This document shows positions 1 through 12,000 of a DNA stretch of 64,000 bases, piece after piece. A model generated the notes under the pieces. The model saw only the letters and a program-made list of their open reading frames with translations, was not told the origin of the DNA and did not search any database. A program made the translations under genes and the position numbers. This DNA is from Litoditis marina. Taxonomy: Eukaryota > Nematoda > Chromadorea > Rhabditida > Rhabditidae. Position 1 is the first letter of the stretch. Every line of letters begins with the position of its first letter. The stretch spans positions 3,261,690-3,325,689 of the forward strand of contig OZ038440.1 in NCBI GenBank assembly GCA_964036275.1, written 5' to 3'.

Positions 1-3000
1 AAGAAGGATATAAAGAGAGGAAGATAGTGGAAGATATAAAGAGAGTAAAGGAAAGACAGAGATGGTTTTTAAAAACATTGGAAGCGTTTGAATAATATGA
101 CTAGTTCCACACCTGCTTGAGATGGTTCCACTGCCGTTGGCTCATCGAGACTTCGCTGGATTTCGCAGCCAGCTTTTCGACCAAACGTACGGATAACCTG
201 CAACAACACATCATACTGAGTGAAGATTAACCACTGCAATCAACTTCATGGATAATACAGTCGTATTTTAGTGAATTTTGGAACATTTCTAAACCAGCTT
301 GCTATATAAAATTGGAGAAAACCTAAATAATTTGAGAAAAAAAATGAGCTTTAAGAACATGCATTCATCCCAACATTTACTACCAACGTGTTGTAGCAAA
401 AAATTGTAGCAAAAAAGTATTAAACAAAAATGAGCCAAAAAAAAATACCTCCGGTATACTTTTCCGGTGCTTTCTGGTCTTAGGTCGATTGTCTTGAATG
501 ATTTCTTCGGTATACATGACCACTCTGGAAAAACGTTTGAGGGTACACACCAAATCGTTGGAGCGTTATAGTCCTCATCCGACCTACATGAACCCTCACA
601 GTATGTGTATATTCTTTGCTTCTTCATTGCGTTACGTTTTTAGTTTGCCTTGTCGCTTTTCGGTCGAAATTCGTAATTTGTGGCGCAGACCGAGGAAAAC
701 TACAACAACTTGGAGGATAAGACTCTTTTCCTCCGCCCACTTGAACGCCAACAACACCTTCACACAACACCCAGTGATATGGGGAAAATGAGCTTGTACT
801 GTGAATATGTTAATTTCCTACACTCACTGTTCATGAAACGAGGTGCTGGGTATGAGTCCCGCCAATTGGTGGGCTTTGTAGTTTGATTCAGTTGCTTTCA
901 AGTTTCAAACTACAACTGTGCTATGGTAATTCTCTATATGTAGGCATGATGGACAAATAATCTGGGAAACAAATGTAACCCACTGTTCATGAAACGAAGT
1001 GCTGGGTATGAGGCCCGCCAATCGCTTGGTTTGTAGTGTAGTTTGTTGAGATCAAACTACAAAAACGCTATGGTCAATACTCACTGTTCATGGAACGAGG
1101 TGCTGGGTATGAGTCCCGCCAATTGGTGGGCGGAGTCGTCGCCGTCCCGATAGGCCTGCCACCAGTTCTCATCCGACGTGTTCAGCACATGCAGAATATC
1201 CCCCCGCTCGAATTTCAGCGACAGCTCTTTACAAGGGATGTAGATGTCGTCCTGGAATTACACAGCTCATCAGTGTATAGATAGTTCCACCCACTTATAA
1301 CCCTCTACAGTAATCTGCTAACACTTCCAGGTCGAAGTTTACTATATTAGCGTATTCAGAACGCCTCAAGTTCATAGTGTCTTCTGCATGTTTACTATTA
1401 CTAACTCTGAAAATTTGGAACCAAAGTAATGACTTTTTCATTAGAAAACACCCCCTTGAATAATTGACGGATTACTGTAGGAGTACATCGATTGGTGAAA
1501 CAGACTATACAAACGGTCTTTTTTCATTATTGGAATCGCGGCCGAAATGCTTCTCTTGTTTCAGTTCTAAGGTGCGGGGGTTGCTCTAGATGAACATTTC
1601 GCTGATGATAATTTACAATGCAAGAAATATCAACACAAAATCATATTACGGTCGAAACAGAAAACTTATTTTGCGAGCTTTCATTCGAGATTCATCATTC
1701 ACTACTTGTCATCTTACCAGATTTTCAGTACCAGTGCACGAAAATCGTTTCTAAAATAGTAAAAATCGATAATTCATTTTCTATTTATGTTGAATTCTAC
1801 GTCAACCTGCTGCATCAAAAATTAGTATTTTTGTACTCACTTCTGGATCATAGTCGAAAAGAGCACGTAGATGTCTGATCTGGGTGGGTGGTCTCTCTTT
1901 TTCTTCGTGGGTGGCAGCCGAGACAGCGAAACGAATATCACCCGAGATAGTCCGCTGCAACGTAAGAAGTATAAATGATGACGAAAAACCATTCAATACT
2001 AGAGCCAGCTAAGAAAAAACGTGCGAAATAGAGAATGGTAATACAGTTTGTTTAAACACATATTATTCTTCTAAATAAACTATTCAAACTTGTATCTCAT
2101 GTTCGTTGATCTCAAGAGTTATAACAGTGAAGTTGTACTATGATTAGACAAACTTCACAAGTTAACGAAAAGGAAAGAAACTGATGTAACAACTAACCAT
2201 CAGCTCGCAGACCTCGTTGATGGTTTTCCCTCGCAGCGGCACGCCGTTCACTTCGAGCAGCTCGTCTCCTGACAATGCCGAAATTATGCACACAACTTAT
2301 AGGGACAATTTGTGTTCCGAGAGAGTTCAACGAAAATGGTATAATTCCAAACGTTCTGATGTTTTTGTAGTTTTAATCGGTATTGCTCAAACGTAACTCA
2401 GAGATACTGATGTGTTTGTTGATCAAACTACAACTCAATCTTCGCTCAGCTGGAAATTACGTGCCCAAAATAATCAACCGACTAGTACAAGTACAAACTA
2501 CAACGGACAACTGAAGTAGAAAAAAAACAGAATTTGACCTACCCTGTTGAAAAAGTCCCGTTTTCTCGACAACGCCTCCTTTGACCACTCGTCCGACTAC
2601 TATTCTATTCTCTTCACAGCGCACCGTCGCACCCTAAAAAACGTTATTTATAGTTTACAGTTTCCTCATGGCGTCCTACAGTTTCAGTTGAGACCTTTGT
2701 GACCTTTTAATCACAGAAAATTATTTCGATGTACTGGAACAACGGTAAGCAGTCCGGGCCGAGTCGAAGACGATTATGGTAAAACCGGAGAATTTCGTGT
2801 ATATATTATACATGTACCCCGAACCAGATCATCAATAGTGAAACTCTGAACACTGATTTACGATGTATCAGTGTTCAGAACTGACTGCAGTACACATGCA
2901 GACAATTCGACATCACTGTTCTATGAGAATAGAATGGAATAGTTCATTTTGGAGGGAACACGTGACTTTTTACATTGAACATTAGATGTAGGTAGCATCA

Positions 3001-6000
3001 TAGTGCAACTGTTCACACTGAAAGACAAGACCAGCGTTTCGACTTCTGGAGAACTAGGGTTGTTAAAGCCAAACTCGAATTTCGAAATAACGAGTTCGAC
3101 TCGAAACTCGAAAAACTCGGTTTTTTAAAAACCGCAATGAAACTCGAACTCGAAAAACTCGAAATTCCCAAAACTCGAATAACTCGAAACTCGAAATTTT
3201 TGAAATTCGAAAAGTTCGAGTTTTTCGAGTTTCGTTTCAAGTCAGGAATGAGAGAGAAATGAGCGTTTTATGGCACTTGCTTAGCTATTTCAAAAATAAA
3301 ATGCTGCTTCTTCACGATTCTCGCGTAATCATGTGACATAAATCAGAATTTCTCAAAAAATTCTCATTTTTTTGTCTCGATAAAGTCCTGAAACTTAACG
3401 ATCAAACTCGAAACTGGAAATTCGAGTTTTTCGAGTTCAACTCGAAACTCGAAAACTCTTTTTTTCGAAACGCAAGAAACTCGAACTCGAAAAACTCGAA
3501 ATTCCCAAAACTCGAATAACTCGAAACTCGAAAAACTCAGTTTTTCTCAAAACTTGAAAAACTTGAAAAACTCGAAACTCGAAAACTCGAAATTTTCAAC
3601 TCGATTAACAACCCTATGGAGAACCCACCCCACAGTGAACTAGTAACATTTCACGTATTCTAGCTGAAGAGTTTACGTCTACGGTGAAATATATAGGGTA
3701 TGAAGTACCATTGTCCAAATGAGTTTCAATTTCTCTCAAATTTCTCAGTTCCCTCTTTTTCTATGAATATTAGTATGCTTACCAGATAGGAGTCCTCTTC
3801 CTTGTGCAGGGTGATTAACTTCACCAACGGTTCTTCACTCGGTACAGAATTAGCACACGACACTCCATTAGACACTCTCTAGAACATGCGAACATCACTG
3901 CACAGCAGAATCTAGGGCTACAGTGAAACAAAACAGTGGATGGAATAATTCATTGTGAATCTTCAGTATGACAACAGAATTATAGTTACAGAATTATAAA
4001 TACCAAATTCAAAAGTTGTCTTCATCTTTTTTTTTGTTAAAACAGTGTGAAATTTTTGATGGGAATAAATTGATTGGTTTTGATTTTGAAGTGCGCAACA
4101 CAAACTGAAAAGGTACACCTCCTTACAATGGATGAGAATGAAGGCTAGTTTTTTACCACTTCCACCAAAAAGCCCCAATATTCCAAAAAGTTAAAATATT
4201 AGATCAGAATACCAGTAAATCATATGGGTTAAATTTTCAACGCAACGCAACGCTCACTAGCGTGAAAGATGTGAGAGCGATTCAAAACTTTGTTAACGTT
4301 TTTCGTGCCTTTCTTATAGCGTTCACTAATGTGAGATGGGATAAAACATAGATTTTTCAAGTTTCACGTGCCTCATTTACCACTAGTAAATACATCATGA
4401 GAATGAAGAGCGAAATCGATAGATCACTGTGTGAGTACCGTGTTTTTGTCGCCGCGACGCGTGGCGGTAGCCTCGATGGCGTCAACTACCGGCCGCGACT
4501 GGAAGTATTCCCGGAGCACGCGGCACTCCTCCTCGCTACCCATCTGGGATAGATGGTCCGACAAACGGTCTACTGAACCGATCACTTGGTTCAGGGCTGG
4601 AAAGCGAAATGTTGGATAACCCAGGAGCACGTAGAATTCTCACGTGAGGTCATTCACGTGAACGTGAAGCGTGAGTAGATTGTGGTGAAAGGGGGTGAAT
4701 ACTTGTACTACAAGTACATGAACTACTCACGTGAACCGTGATTCTACGTCAGAGCTGCAATGAGAAGAGATAAAATTTGGTCTAGGCCGATAATAATAAA
4801 CCCAACGACTCGAAAATAGAGTATCGTTAGATTGAGTCGAATAAAAATTCACACTGTTTCTTTTCGGGACTAGTTGTAAACTCACGTATGGCACTGTTAT
4901 TGTTGTCTTCTTTGTCTTTCTTGTCATAACATTGATTCTCGTAGCTCTTGACGGGTGTTTCACGAGACTCTTTGAGGATGTTGGAAGGCGTTTCCTTCGA
5001 ATAGGACAACGCTTTCAATTTCATCGAGGAGCGTAGAGAACTCCTGAAGCAGTTCACAAGAGTCAGCGATCGTAGTTTCTTGAAATATTGCGATTTTTCA
5101 ATTAAGCAGTTTTGAACATGTTTTCGAAGTTCTTCATTGCTATATTGTATATTTGGATTGATAAAAACAGATGAATAAGTTTTATGTGTAACTAGCTTAA
5201 TTCTATAGTTCGCACTTTACCATTTCCTTGACCAAATCGCAACTTTATAATGTTTCGAACAAATTCTTGCGCTGGAATCCGAAGACAAATTTCTATCATA
5301 AAACCATCCTACCTGAGAAAGTCGTTTTCCTTCTGTCGCTCCATTTTGTGACTTATTCGCTCTTTCAAGTCGGCATCATATTTCCGCAACCTCTCTACTT
5401 CTTCAGCTGACTTCGTAGCCTAAAAATGAAATGTCTGTTGCATTCTGGACGATTTTCTAACAGAAATGTCGAAAACTAAACAAAGACGCTCTAATGCTTA
5501 ATAAGGACGGTATTTCAATATACTATTCTATTTCGGCGGCTACCACTTCTTTTTGTAGTTTGTGCGTTTCTGTAAAAGGGCTAAAACTTCGTTGTACTTT
5601 GATTCATGCACATGATAATTGACATTGACTCAGAAACACAGCGAGATAAAGCAACATAAACCGTGGCGGTTTGTTTTGAAAATGTCACTTCAACATATTA
5701 CGAAATAATGAAAGGTTAGAAACAAACTGGTATGGGCGAACCATTTATCGGTTCATGATAATCGATGTCATGACTAAAAAATCATGCCAAAATTAAAATC
5801 TTACCTCATTCTTGTCGGGAATATCGAAAGTAGTCTTTTTGCCGGCGGCTATAGTTTCCATGTCGAAAACACGAATGTCCGGATATTCTCTGGAAAAGAT
5901 ATATAATAAAGTATGTATATCATTATAAAATGTAGTATTGTTGATACAAATGAATCTTGTCGATGAAACCATTCGAAAAGAACAGTTTTGTTTTTCCGAC

Positions 6001-9000
6001 AATGGGGATAGAACATAAGTTATTGAGAGTGCTAGAAACAAGAAACGGTGATTGAACAGCTCCTAAGAAGCTTATCGAAACGTTCTAATGTTATCAGTTT
6101 CTTAATGTCAACCCATATCTCAGAAAGGAGCAGAACAGAACAAATCACATAAAGAATGTGTGATAGTTATGAAAATATTTCTCTAAAAGGTACCACACTT
6201 ATTCAGTGTATCAATTTCAATTCTAAAAACTACACACGAAAAAACTAAAACACAGCTGTTTTACCCTTTCTCCTTACAATTTTCTTCCCATTTACCCAAT
6301 TGGAGTGCCAAATCTAAACTTCGATGTGAAAAGTCACGTGTTCAATCGCAAATACACTAGAAGAAAATTGAACAGTCACGTAAAGTTAGCATTCCCATGA
6401 GGAATCGTGCACTTTGTCAGCGCACGTTTCTGAGTTCTGCTGTGTTTAACATGTTTTACGTGACTGTGCAATTGACTAACAGTATGAACTATTTTGTTCT
6501 ATTCAAACGTAGTAAAGTGTGAAAGTGGTAAAACTTTGTTTGTACGGGTGCGGGCGACCGAAAACAAGCCAATAAATGTGATATGAGACGTGTACCGGAG
6601 GAATTAACAGGGCGTCGGACACAAATAAACAATGGTCTTAGTAGAATAGAATACCTTGCATTTAGAAAGAAAAGGAAGAGAAAAAAGAAGGCGAAAGGTC
6701 GGAAACGACTTCAATACTGTGGCTAACTTCAACTTTAACTTATACTTTAACTACTTACTCAACTTTAATACCTCACTAGAACTGTCTCCAGAGGGTGAGA
6801 GAAACATAAATTTACACATGAATCGATTGATATATCAGGGAATGCACAAATAAAAGTAAATCAAACTATGAAATAGAAAACTATACGGTTCGACAGCGAG
6901 CTGACACAAAATTGTGACCAAGCGGACGGAACTCAGCCGAAAAAAAACATGTGAAACAAAAAGCTATCCGATAGATTTGGTTTAAATCGCTTTTGTTTTG
7001 ATAAAGAGAGAGAGAAAGAGAGAAAGAGAGTGAAAGAGAGAGAGAAAGAGAGACAGAGAGAGTAGAGACTTTACTTTAGAGACCTGAATTTCTGAAACGA
7101 ATAATAGTGAAACACTTAGTATTTTGGAAAGAATGAAACGACTGTAACAGGTTTCTTATCAGAGGAAGAAAAACAAATGAATCATGGAGTTGAAAAGTGC
7201 ATTTGCATACAATTTTGACAGAACTGTATGCAAAAATGTGTACTAGTATAAAATGCATGCCTCTAAGGGGAATCGAACCAGTGACTGAAACTAGTACGTA
7301 ACAAAATATTACTGCTACCTCTAAGAAAATCCTATTTTAGGGTCCTCAGATTATAAATTTTCTAGAAATGCACACAGCAATAGAAACACAGTACACATCA
7401 GTGTAACTATTAACAAGAAAAAATGTTTCCATAATGAATTGATATACTAGAAGTACATTGAATGATCAATTAAAGTCAACAGTTTAATGAAGAATCGTGC
7501 ACATTGTCGTCGCACGTTTCTTCGAGTTCTGCACTGTGTTCAACATGTTTCACATGACTGTACAATTGACTAACAGTATAAGGGATTGCTTCAATCAATA
7601 TCTCTCAACTATCCAGCAAAGCAGTTGACAGGCAATAAATGTTGTTTCACGCCAGCCACGTAAACTATGTTGTCATGCTAATCACAACTAATTTATTTCG
7701 TCTGTCACAGTTGTTCCTATACTAGAAGTTAATTGAATAGTCACGTAAAGTTAGCATTCTAATGAGGAATCGTACACTTTGGATTGTTTCTGAGTTCTTC
7801 TGTGTTTAACATGTTTCACGTGACTGTGCAATTGGCTAACAGTATATGTTTACGAATCTTTTAGATGAAAACATCATAGAGAATGTGCGGTACATCGGAA
7901 TACAACAAGTTCAAACTGAAATCAAACATGAGTTTTGAATAGAGCGTTAATCAGAACTAAAATATGGAGTTCGGATGAAACTGTGAAATAGGAATGAAAT
8001 AGTAGTTGTAAACTATGTGTGAAAATATGAGTACAATCTGGTGGATTCTGATGGAAGTGCAGAAATAGATATAAAAGTGAGATTTCGGAATAATGGGTCA
8101 AAATTAAATAGTGGTTGTGAAACTGTGGAAAAAAAGTAGCACGTGGCGAATTCCGATGAAATACTGATTTGGTAACAATATGTACAAATAAAGTAGTGGT
8201 TGCATGAAAAGAGTGTGAAAGTGTGACAATGGGAGTAGTACGTGGTGGTGACATGACCATAGCTTGAACTAGCTATCGTCCGTCTAATCTGGTCTATCAA
8301 TCAACACGCGCACACAAAGTGACGGAATCGAAATTCGGTGCTAATCGAAGGAAAAGTTGGTTCACAGACTTCCAGGTGAAGAAAAACGCAACTTTAATAA
8401 ACGAAATCCATACTTAAGTTGAAGCAATTTTTATTTTCAGTGATTTCACATACAAAAAGTCTGAGTCTGAGGAAAAACTCACGGAAAAAAAACCCAAGAG
8501 AGACAATTGAGAGAGAGAGAGATGATGGGAAGAAATAGAGAGAGAGATAGACAGAGAGAGAGAAGGGGAGAGAGAAACATAGATAGGGAGAGAAAGATAG
8601 AAAGATAGGGAGACAGAGAAAGATACAGAGGGGGGAGAGACATAGAGAGAACTGTACCATGGGTAATCCCTCTTTTATGAGGATCGGTGGTGCGAAACGG
8701 TGCCGCTATGGGTACCAACAATGGTATTAATCGATAATTACTGGATAGGCAGACAATATTAGTAAGAGGGAGAATGTATACAAATACATAAAACGAAAAC
8801 GAAAATATATTTAGTACAATTTTTTTACTTGATCATTTTTACTGAATACTAAAGGTTCACAACATTGGTAAAAGAAAGGCTATACTCGGGAATACAATAT
8901 AAAATACAATTTTCTTATTCGATCGCTTTTGTCGAACAATAATCAACAAAACTCTCAACTTTACTCTCACGAAAAAAAAAGAAATATTGAACTGAATCGT

Positions 9001-12000
9001 TTGATCTGAACGATTCAGTAGCTTTTCCAAGCATTGAAAGTGCAGAGACTTGTTAGTATGATTCATTATAATAAATTGTTTCCGCTAAGGAAATTATTCT
9101 TTTCACTTTTTTTCATTGATTTACAATTTAAACGATGTTTTCTTGTGGGGAAATTTACATTGTGAAAATCTTGCTGAATATTGACTGAATTGTGAAAGAG
9201 AAGTGCGAAAGTTCAACAAATGTTCTCAGAAATGGAATAACTCCAAAACAGACGATGTGGGAATTACTATTGTAGGAGTGCAGGTGCGTGTGCGTGTTTA
9301 CAGTATACACCTCATGAATTGACCAACGATTTCAAACCACAGCGAACTTTTAAAAATAGGCAGAAAAGTTGAAGGAATAATTTGTTTTTAAGCCGAAATC
9401 GGGAAAATTCAACTGTTAGTGATGTTTTGTTTTTAACGGATAATGTTTTGTGGAAAACACCCGACTGGTGTGTGATCGGAACGAGAGAAAAGAAAAATGT
9501 AGAATCTTTGGTGGGTTTTCAGCTGCGCACGATAATTTCATAGAATTTCCATGATTGAGGTTATGACAAAACCTTATTGTTTGGGTTTTTTGTCAGGTCG
9601 CTGTTCAAGGATAAACGGTTTGAGAAGAGAGTACATGCTAATTTGATTACAGAGGAAAAGTGGGAGAGAGAGTAGGAGGGAGAGAAAACAGGAGGTGAAG
9701 AAAAGAGAGAGTGAAAGAGATAGAGAGAGAGACAGACAGACAGAAGAATAGAGAGAGGGCGGAGGCGAACCGAGAAAATGTGATAGAACACCAGCAACCT
9801 CTCAAGTCAATGTCCTGTCCTGATAGACAACACTAAAAAATGTGAATGCAGAAAAATATTCCAGGAGATATTCATAATGTAATAACTGGTAGAACTAGAA
9901 AACGTATAAAATTCAACAAATGCTGGTCTTTCATGATTCTCATAACTATGCTGGGAAAGGTGCTTATAGGTGGGGGGGATAGCGTGGATGAGGCATATAG
10001 TGGGGGGGGGGGGATATTCATGGGGTATGACATTAAAGGTGAGGTCAGAAGGGGGCATTGTTTTGGCATGTTGCCCAAAAAGGGCGGCGAGTGCCCGCGC
10101 GCGCCACTCCAACTATAATAGACGACACTTGGATGGACGAGTCTACAGGTACAAGTGGCCCCAATTAGGGAATTAGAAGGAATCAGGTTCTCAAAGAGCA
10201 TACCTTAGTAAAGTTGTTCGATCAACCAAAGACATTGAAATAGCTCTCTTGCGGAAATTGGGGAAATGTGCTCATATTCGATGAAAATAGTGAAGTTCAC
10301 GTTTTTGAATCGAAAATGGGATTCCATTTTGAAGTCATACTACATTAGTGTGTGCCGAAGAGGTCAAACAGAAGTTACAACGAATTATAAAGTTTCCTAC
10401 CTGTTAAAACATTACTTTGTAGAAAAAGCCGTAGCAAAAAAAATATAGAGATATCTTCTTAGAGCAACTAACTTCTTCAACTTCAATGTCAACTCCTTCG
10501 TGCGATCTCTCTCCACAGACACCAGATATGCGTCAGTGATCACAGAAGTTCCCTCTGAACACAGATAACACGTCAACCGACAATTCTGTACACAAAGTTC
10601 CACGTTTTCACAGATCTGTGTAAAGACTTCTCGTTGATAAGGCAGCAGAGTGTTGGTCACACTTCGTAGCTAATGGCGAGTTAAAGGGACCGTTCCTCTT
10701 TAATTTGGAGGTTTGAGCTGATTAGTCGATGTTGATAACATTGAAAAAACACAATCATTCATCTAGGTGTCAACTTCCTGTTTTGCTCCGTGTTCTCAAA
10801 AATGCGGCGCAACCACGCGCACGTACATACACTGCCGAGTTCACCTACGTACAAAATTTTCAAAATGCCTATAAAAATACAAAACCATATTCAAAATTTT
10901 GCCGAAATTTTAACAATCAAAGCTGTGACAAAGGATTTGTAGATATCATGAAAACAACAAAGCAGTGAGAGATCAAGGATTGCTGCATTACAGTAACCCA
11001 AATTCGGTTAATGTGGTTTTCTGCACTTTATGTATGTAACGTGTGCAACTTTCATCTCAAAACAGAATGAATGACTTTTTTACATTTTTCAAAAACTACT
11101 TACATTGCACATTATAGAGGTACGGTGCCTTTAATAGCTTGTAGTGACAGTTTTCAAGTGGAACTGTAAGTTTTGATGTGCACGTGAAAATGGCAATTAT
11201 ATAATGTAAACTATTGACAAAAATGATTCGTCCCTCAAAACTATGGTGATACTTAGACGTAGATATACTTTAGACTAACACGAACCGTTCTCACGGGAAA
11301 ATAGAAGAATTCCACAGATATTTATGTGAACTTGAGTTGCTAGAAAAACGTTAACTGCAAAATGTTATCTTATTATTCTAGTTCTACCAAGAAAATTTCT
11401 AGAAATCGTCAGCCCAGCCCAGAGTTGATATTTGAGACATTTGTGAGGGCGCGCGAAATGGGCCATGTGTGTGAAATAGCGAACCATAACAGTACTTCAT
11501 AACTCCGCCTCCTTTTTATGGGGGATGACCATACCTTAGTTGTACTTTGAACATTATATTATATGTCATAGATTACAACCTTCGACCGATAACCAAATGG
11601 ATCAAACTACAAACACAGATGGATAGGACAACCTACATACATACAGCTTTTGCGATGGAGTGAACATGTCCTATCCAGCTGTGTTTATTTTGCATTTATT
11701 TTGTATTCACACTTTTGAACTTATTTACGATTTCAATACATTATTCTATTCTATTTACTGTTAGTCAATTGCACAGTCACGTGAAACATGTTAAACACAG
11801 AAGAACTCAGAAACGATCCAAGACAAAGTGCACGATTCCTGATTAGAATGCTAACTTTACGTGACTATTCAATTTACTTCTAGTATATCATAATCACCGC
11901 TAGATCATCTTGTATAAATCATGTGCAAGTAATAGCTCATGATCGGATTCATACTGTAGATCTTGAGTTGTGATGTGTACAAGTTCCGAACAAACTCGAT

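Larger units (their letters stand above)
5890..10472. other. Large MAGUK intron with repeats only
   Basis: A 4.6-kb intron with no supported exon. It holds three copies of a ~130-bp MITE, three GA-rich tracts (about 7004-7067, 8511-8650, 9651-9760) and a run of 12 G near 10002. Open frames over the GA tracts are low-complexity artefacts. Confidence 0.6.
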
